DNA of 33,298 nucleotides from Campylobacteraceae bacterium (GCA_016744535.1 JADGEE010000026.1:1-33298), one strand, 5' to 3'; numbered from the stretch's first letter, positions 1 through 8,342 are shown. Translations and numbers: made by a program. Notes: generated by a model from the sequence alone, not told the origin.

Positions 1-770
1 AAATTTATAATTTTATTTTCACTATATAATTTACTATTATAAGTAACTACAAAAATTTCATCATTTTTTTCTAAATATGTACTCTCTCCATAGTCTGTAT
101 ATGCAGTAGCACCTATACTAATTATAACTTCTTTTGGATAATTTGATTTTTTTATTAGAGTTGCTATATCCTCTAATACACTCTCATCTTTTTGATTATT
201 CATTTTATCAATTAACCAATTAATTAATTTTTCATAAAAGTAATTATAACCTAAAACTGGACTATCAATACCATATATATTTAATTTATTATCTCTTTTT
301 ACAAAACTAGCTATATGAAAGTTATCCATAACTCCACCATTTGAGAATTTATCAATATTTATAAAATTTTCAGAATATCCTTTAGAGTATTCACCCCAAT
401 TTTTCTTTTGGCTAATTTTTTTAGCTCCTTCTCGCCTAATTGAGCAATCATTATAAGCTGTAAATTTTTTAGGAATTAAATTCATAACTCTATTATCTTT
501 ATAAATAATATCACAAATTATTGCAATTTCTGGTTCTAATTGAAGATTTTGTACATCTGTGGGCATTTTTATTTTATTATTACTAAGTGGAAACACTTTC
601 AAAAAAGTATCACTATTTGGAAGATAAAATGGGAATATTCCCTTAGGTGCGTTTTTATCATCAACTTTTACATCTATAAAATCAACTATTTCTCCTGCTT
701 GTTCAAGATGATTTGCAAAATTTCCTGCAACTCCAAAACCTATTATATCTTTCATATCTTTTAAATTCAT
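1..770 (-). CDS. DUF5718-like protein, 3' end cut by window edge
   Basis: This gene runs off the left edge; 256 codons are visible. It starts at an ATG (768-770) preceded by AAGGAA at good spacing, 16 bases after the flhA stop, so it is probably the last gene of the rrf2-flhA unit. The protein begins MNLKDMKDIIGFGVAGNFA and continues with a HLEQAGE motif and an APKGIFPFY motif. From memory these are typical of the DUF5718 family, which is common in Campylobacterota and has no assigned function. An EPEIAI segment (about residues 79-84) followed by FTAYNDCSIRR resembles the metal-binding core of fumarylacetoacetate-hydrolase-fold enzymes; that link is my inference. No signal peptide or membrane segment is seen in the visible part. 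The coding assignment is sure, the family likely, the function unknown. Confidence 0.8.
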   Translation of the reverse strand, partial: MNLKDMKDIIGFGVAGNFANHLEQAGEIVDFIDVKVDDKNAPKGIFPFYLPNSDTFLKVFPLSNNKIKMPTDVQNLQLEPEIAIICDIIYKDNRVMNLIPKKFTAYNDCSIRREGAKKISQKKNWGEYSKGYSENFINIDKFSNGGVMDNFHIASFVKRDNKLNIYGIDSPVLGYNYFYEKLINWLIDKMNNQKDESVLEDIATLIKKSNYPKEVIISIGATAYTDYGESTYLEKNDEIFVVTYNSKLYSENKIIN

Positions 771-786
771 ATATTTCCTTATTAAT

Positions 787-2973
787 TTAAAATTCTATAG
801 TTCCTAAAACTTCAAATTGAGCGGTTGGGTCAATTTCAGCGTGGCTTAAAACAACAACATCTAAACCAAATTGCTCAAATCTCTCTGCCAATGCTTTTCT
901 AATCAACGGGTCTACAATTATTACAGCAGGTGCTACCCCTCTTTGTAATACATTACTAATATTAGTACTTGTAGTTTCAATTAAAGCATTTGCTTCATTT
1001 ACATTTAACATTAATTGTCTAACTCCTTGATTATCTTGGAGTTTATCTATTAAAATTTGCTCACTTGGAGCTGCAAAAGTTAAAATCTTTAAAGCTCCAT
1101 CTTCACTTTTAAAAATATTCGTAATTACACGAGATAGTTTAGCCCTTACATACTCTGTTATAATAGTAATATCTTTAACTCCTCTCTCACCTAACTCTGC
1201 AATTGTCTCTAATATAGTAAGCATATCTTTAATAGGGATCTTTTCGTGTAAAAGAGATTTTAACACTTGTTGAATTGAGCCAATTGTAGCTGAATTTAAT
1301 ACTCCCTCAACAATAATTGGATAATCCTTTCTAACTTTCTCAACTAACTCTTGTACATCTTGACGAGTTATTAAATCTTCAGAGTATTTTTTAACTAATT
1401 CACTAATATGAGTTGAAATTACAGTAGCAGGGTCTACTGTGGTATAGCCTCTCATAATAGCTTCCTCTTTTAAATTACCATCAATCCAAAGTGCATCAAG
1501 TCCAAAAGCTGGTTCTTTTGTATCTATTCCCTCTAACTCTTCTGTTACTAATCCACTATTCATTGCCATAAATTTATCAGGATAAATCTCTCCCTCACCA
1601 ATTTCAACTCCTTTTAAGAGGATTTGATAATTATTTGGTTGAAGTTGTAAGTTATCTCTAATTCTAACTTGTGGAACAACAAATCCATAATCACTTGCTA
1701 CTTTTCGTCTAATTCCTCTGATTCTCTCAAGCAAATCTCCACCTTGATTAATATCAGCTAATTTTATTAGTTGATAACCTAAATCAAGCTCTAATATCTC
1801 TACTTTTAGAATATCTTCTAATGCTCTCTGTTCTTCTTCTCTTATCTCTTCATTACTTTTTTGTTTTGGTGGATCTGGAGTAGCTGGAGTTACACCATCT
1901 ACATCTTCAGCTAAAGGTTCAGGCTCTTTTGAAAATGCTTTTAAATTAAACATATCCATAATAGAACCATCTTGACTCTGCTTAATTAAAATCCCCATTC
2001 CTAAAAATATAAATCCAACAAAAGCTAATGAAAAGGTAGGAAGCCCTGGAACCATTGCAAACATAATTAATATAAATCCAATAATAATTAATACTTTAAA
2101 ATCGCTTACTAATTGGTTTACAATTCCCTCAGCAAAATTTTTGCTATCATCTTGACTTGCACGAGTTATAATAATACCTGTTGCAGTTGAGATTAGTAGT
2201 GCTGGAATTTGAGAGACTAAACCATCTCCAATTGTTAAAATTGTAAAAACTTTTGCACTATCACCTAAATCCATATCGTGTTGAAATGAGCCTATTAAGA
2301 ATCCACCGATTATATTTATAAGAGTAATAATAATACCAGCAACAGCATCACCTTTTACAAATTTACTTGACCCATCCATTGCCCCATAAAAACTTGCCTC
2401 TTGTAAAATATGTTTTCTTCTCTGTTGTGCCTCTTTATCATCAATAAAACCTGAATTTAAATCAGCATCAATTGCCATCTGTTTTCCAGGCATCGCATCA
2501 AGTGTAAATCTAGCTGCAACTTCTGCAACTCTAGTTGAGCCTTTAGTAATTACTATAAAGTTAATTAAAACTAAAATAGTAAATACAATTACACCGATAA
2601 CATAGTTTCCACCAATAACAAAATCTCCAAAACTTGTGATAATATCACTTACAGCGTCAGGTCCATTGTGACCTTCACTTAAAATCATTCTAGTTGTAGA
2701 GATATTTAAACTAAGTCTAAATAGAGTTAAAATTAGAAGTATGGTTGGGAAAGTTGTTAAATCTGTGGGTTTTGGAACATATATTGAAATTAAAAGTATA
2801 AGTACTGCAAGTGCTAAAGATATAGTTAGAAAAAAATCAAGTATAACACTTGGAAGAGGAACTATGATAATAGCAATAATTGCAATCATAAATACTACAA
2901 CTGTTAAATCTTTTGAACCTGTTAAAAATTCCATTACAGGTTTTAATTTATCGAAAACTGCAACTCTTGCCAA
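787..2973 (-). CDS. flhA: Flagellar type III export gate protein FlhA
   Basis: FlhA is the large inner-membrane subunit of the flagellar export gate. It forms a nonameric ring that uses proton-motive force and docks chaperone-substrate complexes. The 728-residue protein has the family's usual length. An N-terminal half with several membrane helices (from about residue 22 to 320) is followed by a linker rich in E and P (about 350-395) and a cytoplasmic domain to the end. The FHIPEP-family core is visible: [13 protein letters not shown] near residue 86, the loop [19 protein letters not shown] at 155-173, and [10 protein letters not shown] at 201-210. The start is TTG, chosen because AAGGGGAC sits just upstream and the reading frame begins there. 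It lies 15 bases after the Rrf2 gene stop and is probably co-transcribed with it, as in Campylobacter. Confidence 0.97.
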   Translation of the reverse strand: MARVAVFDKLKPVMEFLTGSKDLTVVVFMIAIIAIIIVPLPSVILDFFLTISLALAVLILLISIYVPKPTDLTTFPTILLILTLFRLSLNISTTRMILSEGHNGPDAVSDIITSFGDFVIGGNYVIGVIVFTILVLINFIVITKGSTRVAEVAARFTLDAMPGKQMAIDADLNSGFIDDKEAQQRRKHILQEASFYGAMDGSSKFVKGDAVAGIIITLINIIGGFLIGSFQHDMDLGDSAKVFTILTIGDGLVSQIPALLISTATGIIITRASQDDSKNFAEGIVNQLVSDFKVLIIIGFILIMFAMVPGLPTFSLAFVGFIFLGMGILIKQSQDGSIMDMFNLKAFSKEPEPLAEDVDGVTPATPDPPKQKSNEEIREEEQRALEDILKVEILELDLGYQLIKLADINQGGDLLERIRGIRRKVASDYGFVVPQVRIRDNLQLQPNNYQILLKGVEIGEGEIYPDKFMAMNSGLVTEELEGIDTKEPAFGLDALWIDGNLKEEAIMRGYTTVDPATVISTHISELVKKYSEDLITRQDVQELVEKVRKDYPIIVEGVLNSATIGSIQQVLKSLLHEKIPIKDMLTILETIAELGERGVKDITIITEYVRAKLSRVITNIFKSEDGALKILTFAAPSEQILIDKLQDNQGVRQLMLNVNEANALIETTSTNISNVLQRGVAPAVIIVDPLIRKALAERFEQFGLDVVVLSHAEIDPTAQFEVLGTIEF

Positions 2974-2988
2974 TTAAAGTCCCCTTTT

Positions 2989-3390
2989 TTAGGATTGAAT
3001 TAAATTTTCTATCGTTAAACTCTCTAAAAAACCATCTATTTTATTTTGAAGTTTGTTAAAAAATGGGAGTATTATACACCCATTTGGATTATTTGGACAA
3101 CAATTTATATCTGATGTACACTCTAATACTTGAATTGGTTTATTTTCAACTGTTGAAATAATCTCTAAAATAGATATATTTTTTGCATCATTCTCTAAAG
3201 TAAATCCCCCATTTGCACCCTTATGAGAAATTAAAATATTTTTTTTTGCTAAACTTTGTAAAATTTTTGCTAAAAAGCTTTTTGATATATTTAAATCTTT
3301 TGCTAGTGCTTCTACATTTCTTGGAGTATCGCTTTTTGCCAATATTGCAACTGAAAGTAGTGCATACTCACTCGCCTTAGTAAATAGCAT
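2989..3390 (-). CDS. Rrf2 family transcriptional regulator, probably Fe-S sensing
   Basis: This 133-residue protein has the Rrf2 winged-helix fold seen in IscR, NsrR and RirA. The start MLFTKASEYALLSVAILA is typical, the recognition-helix region is NISKSFLAKILQSLAKK, and the wing is KGANGGFTL (57-65). Cysteines at 91, 97, 98 and 105 (C-x5-C-C-x6-C) lie in the loop where family members bind a [2Fe-2S] or [4Fe-4S] cluster, so an iron, NO or redox signal is likely; which one cannot be read from sequence. ATG start with AAGGGA upstream. It is divergent from rpsO and leads the flhA unit; the same neighbours occur in C. jejuni. A 12-base palindrome at its predicted transcription start could be its own operator. 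Confidence 0.9.
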   Translation of the reverse strand: MLFTKASEYALLSVAILAKSDTPRNVEALAKDLNISKSFLAKILQSLAKKNILISHKGANGGFTLENDAKNISILEIISTVENKPIQVLECTSDINCCPNNPNGCIILPFFNKLQNKIDGFLESLTIENLIQS

Positions 3391-3402
3391 AGAGTCCCTT
3401 GT

Positions 3403-3414
3403 TAAATTAATTTA
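3403..3414. promoter_or_regulatory. Perfect 12-base palindrome, candidate Rrf2 operator
   Basis: TAAATTAATTTA is a perfect palindrome in the gap between the Rrf2 gene and rpsO. It lies just downstream of the candidate -10 of the Rrf2 promoter, where a repressor would block initiation. In AT-rich DNA short palindromes arise by chance, so autoregulation is only a suggestion. Confidence 0.3.
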
Positions 3415-3417
3415 GTT

Positions 3418-3423
3418 ATTCTA
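3418..3423 (-). promoter_or_regulatory. Candidate -10 box for the rrf2-flhA unit
   Basis: TAGAAT on the minus strand, 28 bases upstream of the Rrf2 start codon. There is no recognisable -35, as is usual in this phylum. Confidence 0.35.
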
Positions 3424-3456
3424 CTAAGTTTAATGTAAATCTTTGCTTTCTTAGGG

Positions 3457-3462
3457 TAAAAT
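3457..3462 (+). promoter_or_regulatory. Candidate -10 box for rpsO
   Basis: TAAAAT preceded by GGG and followed by CCGCG, about 35 bases upstream of the rpsO start. The context fits a Campylobacterota sigma-70 promoter; a GC-rich initially transcribed stretch follows. Confidence 0.5.
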
Positions 3463-3497
3463 CCGCGTTTTAAAATACTACCAATCAGGAGGCTAAC

Positions 3498-3773
3498 ATG
3501 GCTTTAGATGTGGCGAAAAAAGCTGAAATCATCAAAAAGTTTGCAAAAAATGAGAAAGATACAGGTTCAAGTGAAGTTCAAATTGCACTTCTTAGCGAAA
3601 GAATAGCATATTTAACAGAGCATTTAAAAACATTCAAAAAAGACCACTCTTCAAGGCTTGGACTTTTAAAATTAGTTGGACAGAGAAAAAGACTTTTAAG
3701 ATATTTAAAAAGAACAAATTATGCTTCTTATACTTCTTTAATTGCAGAACTTAAAATTAGAGATAGAACTTAA
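3498..3773 (+). CDS. rpsO: 30S ribosomal protein S15
   Basis: S15 is a primary 16S rRNA-binding protein of the small-subunit platform and also makes a subunit bridge. The 91 residues match the family closely: the [15 protein letters not shown] segment, [15 protein letters not shown], and the RNA-binding end [20 protein letters not shown]. The ATG start has a near-perfect ribosome binding site (AGGAGG six bases upstream), consistent with high expression. It stands alone between the divergent Rrf2 gene and a convergent binding-protein gene, with its own promoter and a hairpin terminator. Confidence 0.98.
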   Translation: MALDVAKKAEIIKKFAKNEKDTGSSEVQIALLSERIAYLTEHLKTFKKDHSSRLGLLKLVGQRKRLLRYLKRTNYASYTSLIAELKIRDRT

Positions 3774-3788
3774 AAAAATGGATAAGTT

Positions 3789-3830
3789 AAGTTAAGTAAA
3801 TAATTTATTTATTTCTTAGCTTTTTATTTT
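3789..3830 (+). terminator. Hairpin terminator after rpsO
   Basis: AAGTTAAG (3789-3796) pairs with CTTAGCTT (3815-3822, one G-T pair), and TAAATAA pairs with TTATTTA inside it, with a TTT bulge on the right arm. A T-rich tail follows and overlaps the end of the convergent lipoprotein gene. The stem is AT-rich, hence moderate confidence. Confidence 0.5.
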
Positions 3831-4975
3831 ACATCCAAATAGTGAAATTTTTTATTTTCTGCAACTTTAAAAAAAATTTCTCTTCCTACTATATCACCTC
3901 TTTTTGTAAATGAGTATTTTCCAACAGCACCATCCCAGTTTTTTTTATATCTTAGAGTTTGAGCTATTTCATAAGGAATTGTAGTTTTAGCTTCTTCTAT
4001 AGCATTTATTAAAACTTTTAGTGCATCATAACCTTGTATCGCCCAAGTATCAGGCTCTTTTTTATACTCTTTTTTAAATTCATAAATAAAGTTTTTAGTT
4101 TTTATACCCAATTTATTTGGATTATATATTGTAGCTACAATTACCCCATCTGCTTTATCTTTTGCAACTTCAATTAATTTTTTAGAATCTAGAGCACTTC
4201 CTGTTAAAATAGGAACTGTAATATCCATCTCTCTTGCTTTTTTAATAAAAAATGGAGCATTTTTGTCAGTTCCAGCTAAAAATATTGCATCAAATTCACT
4301 ATCTTTTAGCAATGCAATAATTTCTCTAAATGATTTTTCTTCTATTGAAAATGAGCGTTGATGTATTATTTCAATATCAAGTCCTATCGCTTCTTCTCTA
4401 AATATCCCTGATAGTGAATTTCCATAAAAATTATTTGAATAGAGTATTATCATCTTTTTAAAATTTATCTTTTTAGAAAATTTTGCTAAAGCTTTACCAA
4501 TTTCTATATCATTTGGAGTATTTCTAAAAATATATCTATTTGCATCTCTTGTTAGAAGTGGATATGAAATTGCTGGAGAGATAAAAACTATACCATTATA
4601 TTCATAAGTAATTGAAGCTGGTATAGCAAGTTCTGCATCTTCGTGACCAATAACAGCAATTATATCTAAGTTATCTGCAAAATCTTTGGATATTTGTTTA
4701 GCTCTAAGAAGTGAGCATTTATCATCTTGAGTTATAATTTTAACTTTTTTCCCTAAAACTCCACCATCTTCATTAATCTCTTTTAAAGCTAACTGAATTC
4801 CCTCTAAAAAGTGATTATCTCCCTCTTCTAAGCAAAATGGCCAAGTAACTCCTATTGAAACTTCATTTGAAGTTAGAGAATTTTCTGCCCTTGATTTTAC
4901 CATATCTTCATATTTATTATAAGGATTACATCCTATTAAAAAAAAAAATAAAATTAAATAGATAAAAAATTTCAT
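3824..4975 (-). CDS. Branched-chain-amino-acid-type periplasmic binding lipoprotein
   Basis: A 383-residue substrate-binding protein of the LivJ type (Peripla_BP_6 fold). The first 15 residues form a signal peptide ending in the lipobox LIGC, so Cys16 is probably lipidated and the protein membrane-tethered. The mature part begins near VSIGVTWPFCLEEGDN and shows the fold's hallmarks: GIQLALKEINEDGGVLGKKV, VIGHEDAELAIPASI and the late segment TWAIQGYDALKVL. No permease or ATPase gene is nearby. Its ATG directly abuts the stop of the SPFH gene (TAGATG), so the two are co-transcribed. The ligand cannot be told; amino acid, amide or other small polar molecules are all possible. It could work as a sensor subunit rather than in transport. 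An A11 run at 4938-4948 encodes part of the signal peptide. Confidence 0.85.
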   Translation of the reverse strand: MKFFIYLILFFFLIGCNPYNKYEDMVKSRAENSLTSNEVSIGVTWPFCLEEGDNHFLEGIQLALKEINEDGGVLGKKVKIITQDDKCSLLRAKQISKDFADNLDIIAVIGHEDAELAIPASITYEYNGIVFISPAISYPLLTRDANRYIFRNTPNDIEIGKALAKFSKKINFKKMIILYSNNFYGNSLSGIFREEAIGLDIEIIHQRSFSIEEKSFREIIALLKDSEFDAIFLAGTDKNAPFFIKKAREMDITVPILTGSALDSKKLIEVAKDKADGVIVATIYNPNKLGIKTKNFIYEFKKEYKKEPDTWAIQGYDALKVLINAIEEAKTTIPYEIAQTLRYKKNWDGAVGKYSFTKRGDIVGREIFFKVAENKKFHYLDVK

Positions 4976-5785
4976 CTACTGCTCACCTAAAATAATAGGA
5001 AGTCCACCTTCACCTGCTCCAATTACAATAACTTTGGCATTATTAGATTTTGCTAACTCTTTTGTAGCTTCAATTCCTGCCCATTTAAGATAATTATCAG
5101 TAATATTTTTTGAAATTGTATCTTTGTAAATTTTTATTCCTTCAGCTTCAACCCTTTTTCTCTCTAACTCTTGATGTTCTCTTGCTAACTTATACTCATA
5201 AGCTTTAAATTTGTGAAATTCAGTTATTTTATTTTCAATAGCTTTTTGTACACTTTTTGGAAAATCTATTTTTCTTACAATTAAATCATCCAAAATAATA
5301 AATTTTTGAGCTAACTGTTCAGTTGATTCATTTACTATTTTTTGTAGAATAGCACCTTTTGAAGTATAAATTTCTTCGTCATCAAATTGTCCAAAATATC
5401 TTCTAACTACAGATTCAACTTCAGGTACAACAACAGATACTATATAATTTGGTCCTATCTCTTTATGAATTATGCCTAACATATTGTATTCAGGTTTAAA
5501 TCTAATAGAGAGTTTTATATTAATATGAAGCCCTTGTTTAGTTAAGACTTCAAATTCGTGTTTTCTCTCTTGAATTCTAACATTATATTGCATCATAATA
5601 TCCCAAGGCATAATATAGTAAAAACCCTCTGAATATATTTTGTCTACAATTGTCCCAGAAAATCTTTCAAATAAAATTCCAGCTTCACCTGCATAAATTG
5701 TTACAAATATTTTATGCCATAAAAATACTATTAAAAATAAAATAATTAAAAGTCCAATAACAGAAAAAGAGAAAAAGTTTTTCAT
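4976..5785 (-). CDS. SPFH/prohibitin-like membrane protein
   Basis: A 269-residue protein with one N-terminal membrane helix (about 6-24) followed by an SPFH (band 7) domain. The domain begins IYAGEAGILFERFSG, continues through GFYYIMPWDIM and the strand QYNVRIQERKHEFEVLTKQG, and has a prohibitin-like KIDFPKSVQKAIENKI. A charged helical stretch, about residues 195-225 (EHQELERKRVEAEGIK), probably oligomerises. SPFH proteins form large rings at membranes and scaffold or protect partner proteins. The end is glycine-rich (GAGEGGLPIILG). It lies between a CBS-pair gene (9 bases upstream) and a binding lipoprotein abutting its stop. The family is clear; the partner is unknown, though the operon suggests one of its neighbours. 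Confidence 0.88.
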   Translation of the reverse strand: MKNFFSFSVIGLLIILFLIVFLWHKIFVTIYAGEAGILFERFSGTIVDKIYSEGFYYIMPWDIMMQYNVRIQERKHEFEVLTKQGLHINIKLSIRFKPEYNMLGIIHKEIGPNYIVSVVVPEVESVVRRYFGQFDDEEIYTSKGAILQKIVNESTEQLAQKFIILDDLIVRKIDFPKSVQKAIENKITEFHKFKAYEYKLAREHQELERKRVEAEGIKIYKDTISKNITDNYLKWAGIEATKELAKSNNAKVIVIGAGEGGLPIILGEQ

Positions 5786-5794
5786 TTAAACTCT

Positions 5795-6208
5795 TTATAC
5801 ACTAACTTCTTCTACTTTAATATCATCTATATGGTCAAAAAGAGTGTTCATAATATCACTTATAGTTATGATTCCTTTTAATTTATTATCTTGTGTTACT
5901 AAAAGTCTTTTAACGCCTAAATTAGCCATCATTTTAGCAGCATATTTAATTTCAGCTTCACCTGAAATTGAAACAGCAGGTTTTACAGAAATATCATAAA
6001 CATTTAAAAGTTCAACATCTCCCTCTTCAGCAAAAACTGCTTTTATGATACTTGTATAAGTGATAATTCCATATACATCGTGTTCGTGTTGTTTATTAAC
6101 TATAAGTGATTTTACTCCCTTATCTCTCATTATTCTAAGTGCATCTGTCAATCTAGCCAGTGGTGAAATAGTTGATACACCCTCTTTCATAATATTTTTA
6201 ACTAACAT
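5795..6208 (-). CDS. Two-CBS-domain protein
   Basis: A 137-residue cytoplasmic protein consisting of a tandem CBS pair: domain 1 from about MKEGVSTISPLARLTDALRI to the 60s, and domain 2 from SVKPAVSISGEAEIKYAAKM to GIITISDIMNTLF. Such pairs usually bind adenine nucleotides or S-adenosylmethionine and regulate a partner. I place the start at the ATG 6206-6208 and not the TTG three bases further out, because AAGGGGA is then correctly spaced; the TTG would be too close. It leads the CBS-SPFH-binding lipoprotein unit and is divergent from glgB. Stand-alone CBS pairs are often annotated as inosine-5'-monophosphate dehydrogenase-like; no catalytic domain is present here. Confidence 0.88.
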   Translation of the reverse strand: MLVKNIMKEGVSTISPLARLTDALRIMRDKGVKSLIVNKQHEHDVYGIITYTSIIKAVFAEEGDVELLNVYDISVKPAVSISGEAEIKYAAKMMANLGVKRLLVTQDNKLKGIITISDIMNTLFDHIDDIKVEEVSV

Positions 6209-6235
6209 CAATATCCCCTTTTTATTTTTATGTAT

Positions 6236-6241
6236 ATTATA
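6236..6241 (-). promoter_or_regulatory. Extended -10 promoter for the CBS-SPFH unit
   Basis: TGATATAAT on the minus strand gives a perfect TATAAT with an extended TGn, 27 bases upstream of the CBS gene start. The divergent glgB promoter has the same nine bases. Confidence 0.55.
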
Positions 6242-6282
6242 TCATATAGTTTCTATTCTTTATTAACTTTATTAAGAATTAT

Positions 6283-6297
6283 AAAAGTAATACTTTT
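6283..6297. promoter_or_regulatory. Inverted repeat upstream of the glgB promoter
   Basis: AAAAGTA-A-TACTTTT is a perfect 7+1+7 palindrome ending four bases before the extended -10 of glgB, a position where an activator or repressor could act. No known operator consensus is recognised. Confidence 0.3.
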
Positions 6298-6301
6298 TTG
6301 A

Positions 6302-6307
6302 TATAAT
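6302..6307 (+). promoter_or_regulatory. Extended -10 promoter for glgB
   Basis: TGATATAAT with a run of six T immediately before it, the typical form of Campylobacterota sigma-70 promoters; 32 bases upstream of the glgB start codon. Confidence 0.55.
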
Positions 6308-6339
6308 TAATTTATATATTAAATATAAAAGGAGCTAAG

Positions 6340-8262
6340 GTGAATTTTAAGATAGACTATAATGTATCTCTATTTTCAAAAGATGATATTTATTATTTTA
6401 AAGAGGGGACTCACTATAAACTATTTGATAAATTAGGCTCTCACATTGTAGAATTTAATAAAAAGAGGGGTGTTTATTTTGCTCTTTGGGCACCTAATGC
6501 TAGATTTGTAAGTCTTATTTCAGATTTTAATTCTTGGAATAAAAATTCACATCCACTTAAATTAAGAGATGATGAAAGTGGTATTTGGGAATGTTTTATT
6601 GAGGAAGTTACACAAGGAAATAACTATAAATATCATATTGAATCAAATATTGATAATAGAATATTCCAAAAGAGTGACCCATACTCATTTTTTTGGGAAA
6701 AACCACCAAAATCATCTTCAATAACTTGGAAATTAAATTATAGTTGGAGTGATGATGATTGGATGAAAAATCGTCATAGTAAAAACTCTTATAATTCACC
6801 TATTTCAATTTACGAGCTTCATTTAGGATCTTGGAGACGAAATCCTAATGAAAATAATAGAGTTTTGACTTATAGAGAGTTAGCTGAAGAGTTAATTCCT
6901 TATATTAAAGAATCAGGATTTACACATATTGAGCTTTTACCAATTACAGAACATCCATTTGATGGCTCTTGGGGTTATCAATGTATTGGATATTTTGCAC
7001 CAACTTCAAGATTTGGAACACCTGAAGATTTTATGTATTTAATTGATTGCTTACATCAAAATAATATAGGAGTAATTTTAGATTGGGTTCCTTCACATTT
7101 TGCAGTTGATATGCACGGATTAGCCCTTTTTGATGGCTCAAACTTATATGAGCATAAAGACCCAAAACTTGGTTTTCATCCTGAATGGGGAAGTGCTGTA
7201 TTTAATTTTGGTAGAAATGAAGTAAAAGCATTTTTAATAAGTAGTGCTATGTTTTGGATGGATAAATATCATATTGATGGAATTAGAGTTGATGCTGTGG
7301 CTTCTATTTTATATCTGAATTACGCAAGAGAAGATGGGAATTGGATTGCTAATAAATATGGAGGAAATGAGAATTTAGAAGCGATAGAGTTTTTAAAAGA
7401 CTTAAATAAAAGTATATATAGTGATTATCCTGATACTATTATGATAGCTGAAGAATCAACAGCTTGGCCTATGGTTACAAAACCACCATATTTAGGTGGA
7501 TTAGGTTTTGGTCTTAAGTGGAATATGGGCTGGATGCACGATAGTTTAAAATATCTCTCAAGAGATCCAATTTATAGAAAATATTATCAAGACCAGATAA
7601 CTTTTAGTATTTGGTATGCTTTTAATGAAAATTTTATGCTTTCACTCTCACACGACGAAGTTGTTCATATGAAAGGCTCATTAATAAATAAAATGGCTGG
7701 GGACTATTGGCAAAAATTTGCAAACTTAAGACTATTATATGGTTATATGTTTTCTCATCCAGGCAAAAAGCTATTATTTATGGGGTGTGAATTTGCTCAA
7801 TTTACAGAGTGGAATTATAAATCTAGTTTAGATTGGCACTTATTTGAGTATTCGGCACATAAAGGAATTTTTAATTTAATTAAAGATTTAAACACTATTT
7901 ATAAAAGTGAAGAGGCATTATATAAATATGACGAGAAACGAAAAGGCTTTGAGTGGATTAGCGTAGAAGATAGTGAAAATAGTATAATTAGTTATTTAAG
8001 AAAATCTTATAAAGAGAGTATTGTTGTAGTTTGTAACTTTACTCCTAAAATTAGAGATAATTATAAAGTTGGTGTTGATAAAAACTGTTTTTATAAAGAG
8101 ATATTTAATAGTGATTCAAGTGCTTATGGTGGTAGCAATGTTGGAAATAATGGTGGAATTTATGCCGATAATTATTGGATACATAACAAAGAGTTTGCAA
8201 TTAATTTAACTCTTCCTCCATTAGGAATTATTATGTTAAAGGCAGAGACTAAAGAGCTTTAA
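6340..8262 (+). CDS. glgB: 1,4-alpha-glucan branching enzyme
   Basis: GlgB (GH13) cuts alpha-1,4 glucan chains and re-attaches them as alpha-1,6 branches during glycogen synthesis. The protein has 640 residues. An N-terminal CBM48-like module (about 40-95, containing YFALWAPNARFVSLISDFN) precedes the (beta/alpha)8 catalytic barrel. The nucleophile is D318 in GIRVDAV, the general acid E371 in IAEES, and the third acidic residue D439 in SHDEVVH; the spacing of 53 and 68 residues equals that of E. coli GlgB. The N-terminus lacks the extra module of the longest homologues. The start is GTG, with AAAAGGAG five bases upstream. No glgA, glgC or glgP is nearby; an uncharacterised coiled-coil gene follows after a terminator. 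Confidence 0.96.
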   Translation: MNFKIDYNVSLFSKDDIYYFKEGTHYKLFDKLGSHIVEFNKKRGVYFALWAPNARFVSLISDFNSWNKNSHPLKLRDDESGIWECFIEEVTQGNNYKYHIESNIDNRIFQKSDPYSFFWEKPPKSSSITWKLNYSWSDDDWMKNRHSKNSYNSPISIYELHLGSWRRNPNENNRVLTYRELAEELIPYIKESGFTHIELLPITEHPFDGSWGYQCIGYFAPTSRFGTPEDFMYLIDCLHQNNIGVILDWVPSHFAVDMHGLALFDGSNLYEHKDPKLGFHPEWGSAVFNFGRNEVKAFLISSAMFWMDKYHIDGIRVDAVASILYLNYAREDGNWIANKYGGNENLEAIEFLKDLNKSIYSDYPDTIMIAEESTAWPMVTKPPYLGGLGFGLKWNMGWMHDSLKYLSRDPIYRKYYQDQITFSIWYAFNENFMLSLSHDEVVHMKGSLINKMAGDYWQKFANLRLLYGYMFSHPGKKLLFMGCEFAQFTEWNYKSSLDWHLFEYSAHKGIFNLIKDLNTIYKSEEALYKYDEKRKGFEWISVEDSENSIISYLRKSYKESIVVVCNFTPKIRDNYKVGVDKNCFYKEIFNSDSSAYGGSNVGNNGGIYADNYWIHNKEFAINLTLPPLGIIMLKAETKEL

Positions 8263-8283
8263 AGTTTTTAAGGCTTCTTTTTA
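8251..8283 (+). terminator. Hairpin terminator overlapping the glgB stop
   Basis: AAAGAGCTTT (8251-8260) pairs with AAGGCTTCTTT (8270-8280) with one bulged base and one G-T pair, followed by a short T run. The left arm includes the last glgB codons and most of its stop. Confidence 0.45.
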
Positions 8284-8319
8284 ATATTTTAAATATTTAG
8301 TTTTTAAATTTTAAGTAAA

Positions 8320-8342
8320 TATAATGAATAGTTATATATAAT
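8320..8342 (+). promoter_or_regulatory. Two candidate -10 boxes for the coiled-coil gene
   Basis: Perfect TATAAT at 8320-8325 and again at 8337-8342, both upstream of the ATG at 8377 and downstream of the glgB terminator. Either suggests the next gene has its own promoter. Confidence 0.4.

Noticed and set aside
540-764. Short plus-strand reading frame
   Set aside because: It is antisense to the DUF5718-like gene, has low-complexity composition and no ribosome binding site.
4938-4948. A11 run in the signal-peptide coding part of the binding lipoprotein, as a phase-variation switch
   Set aside because: Long A/T runs are common in this AT-rich genome (for example T10 at 21774-21783); phase variation in the phylum mostly uses G/C runs, and the frame is intact.
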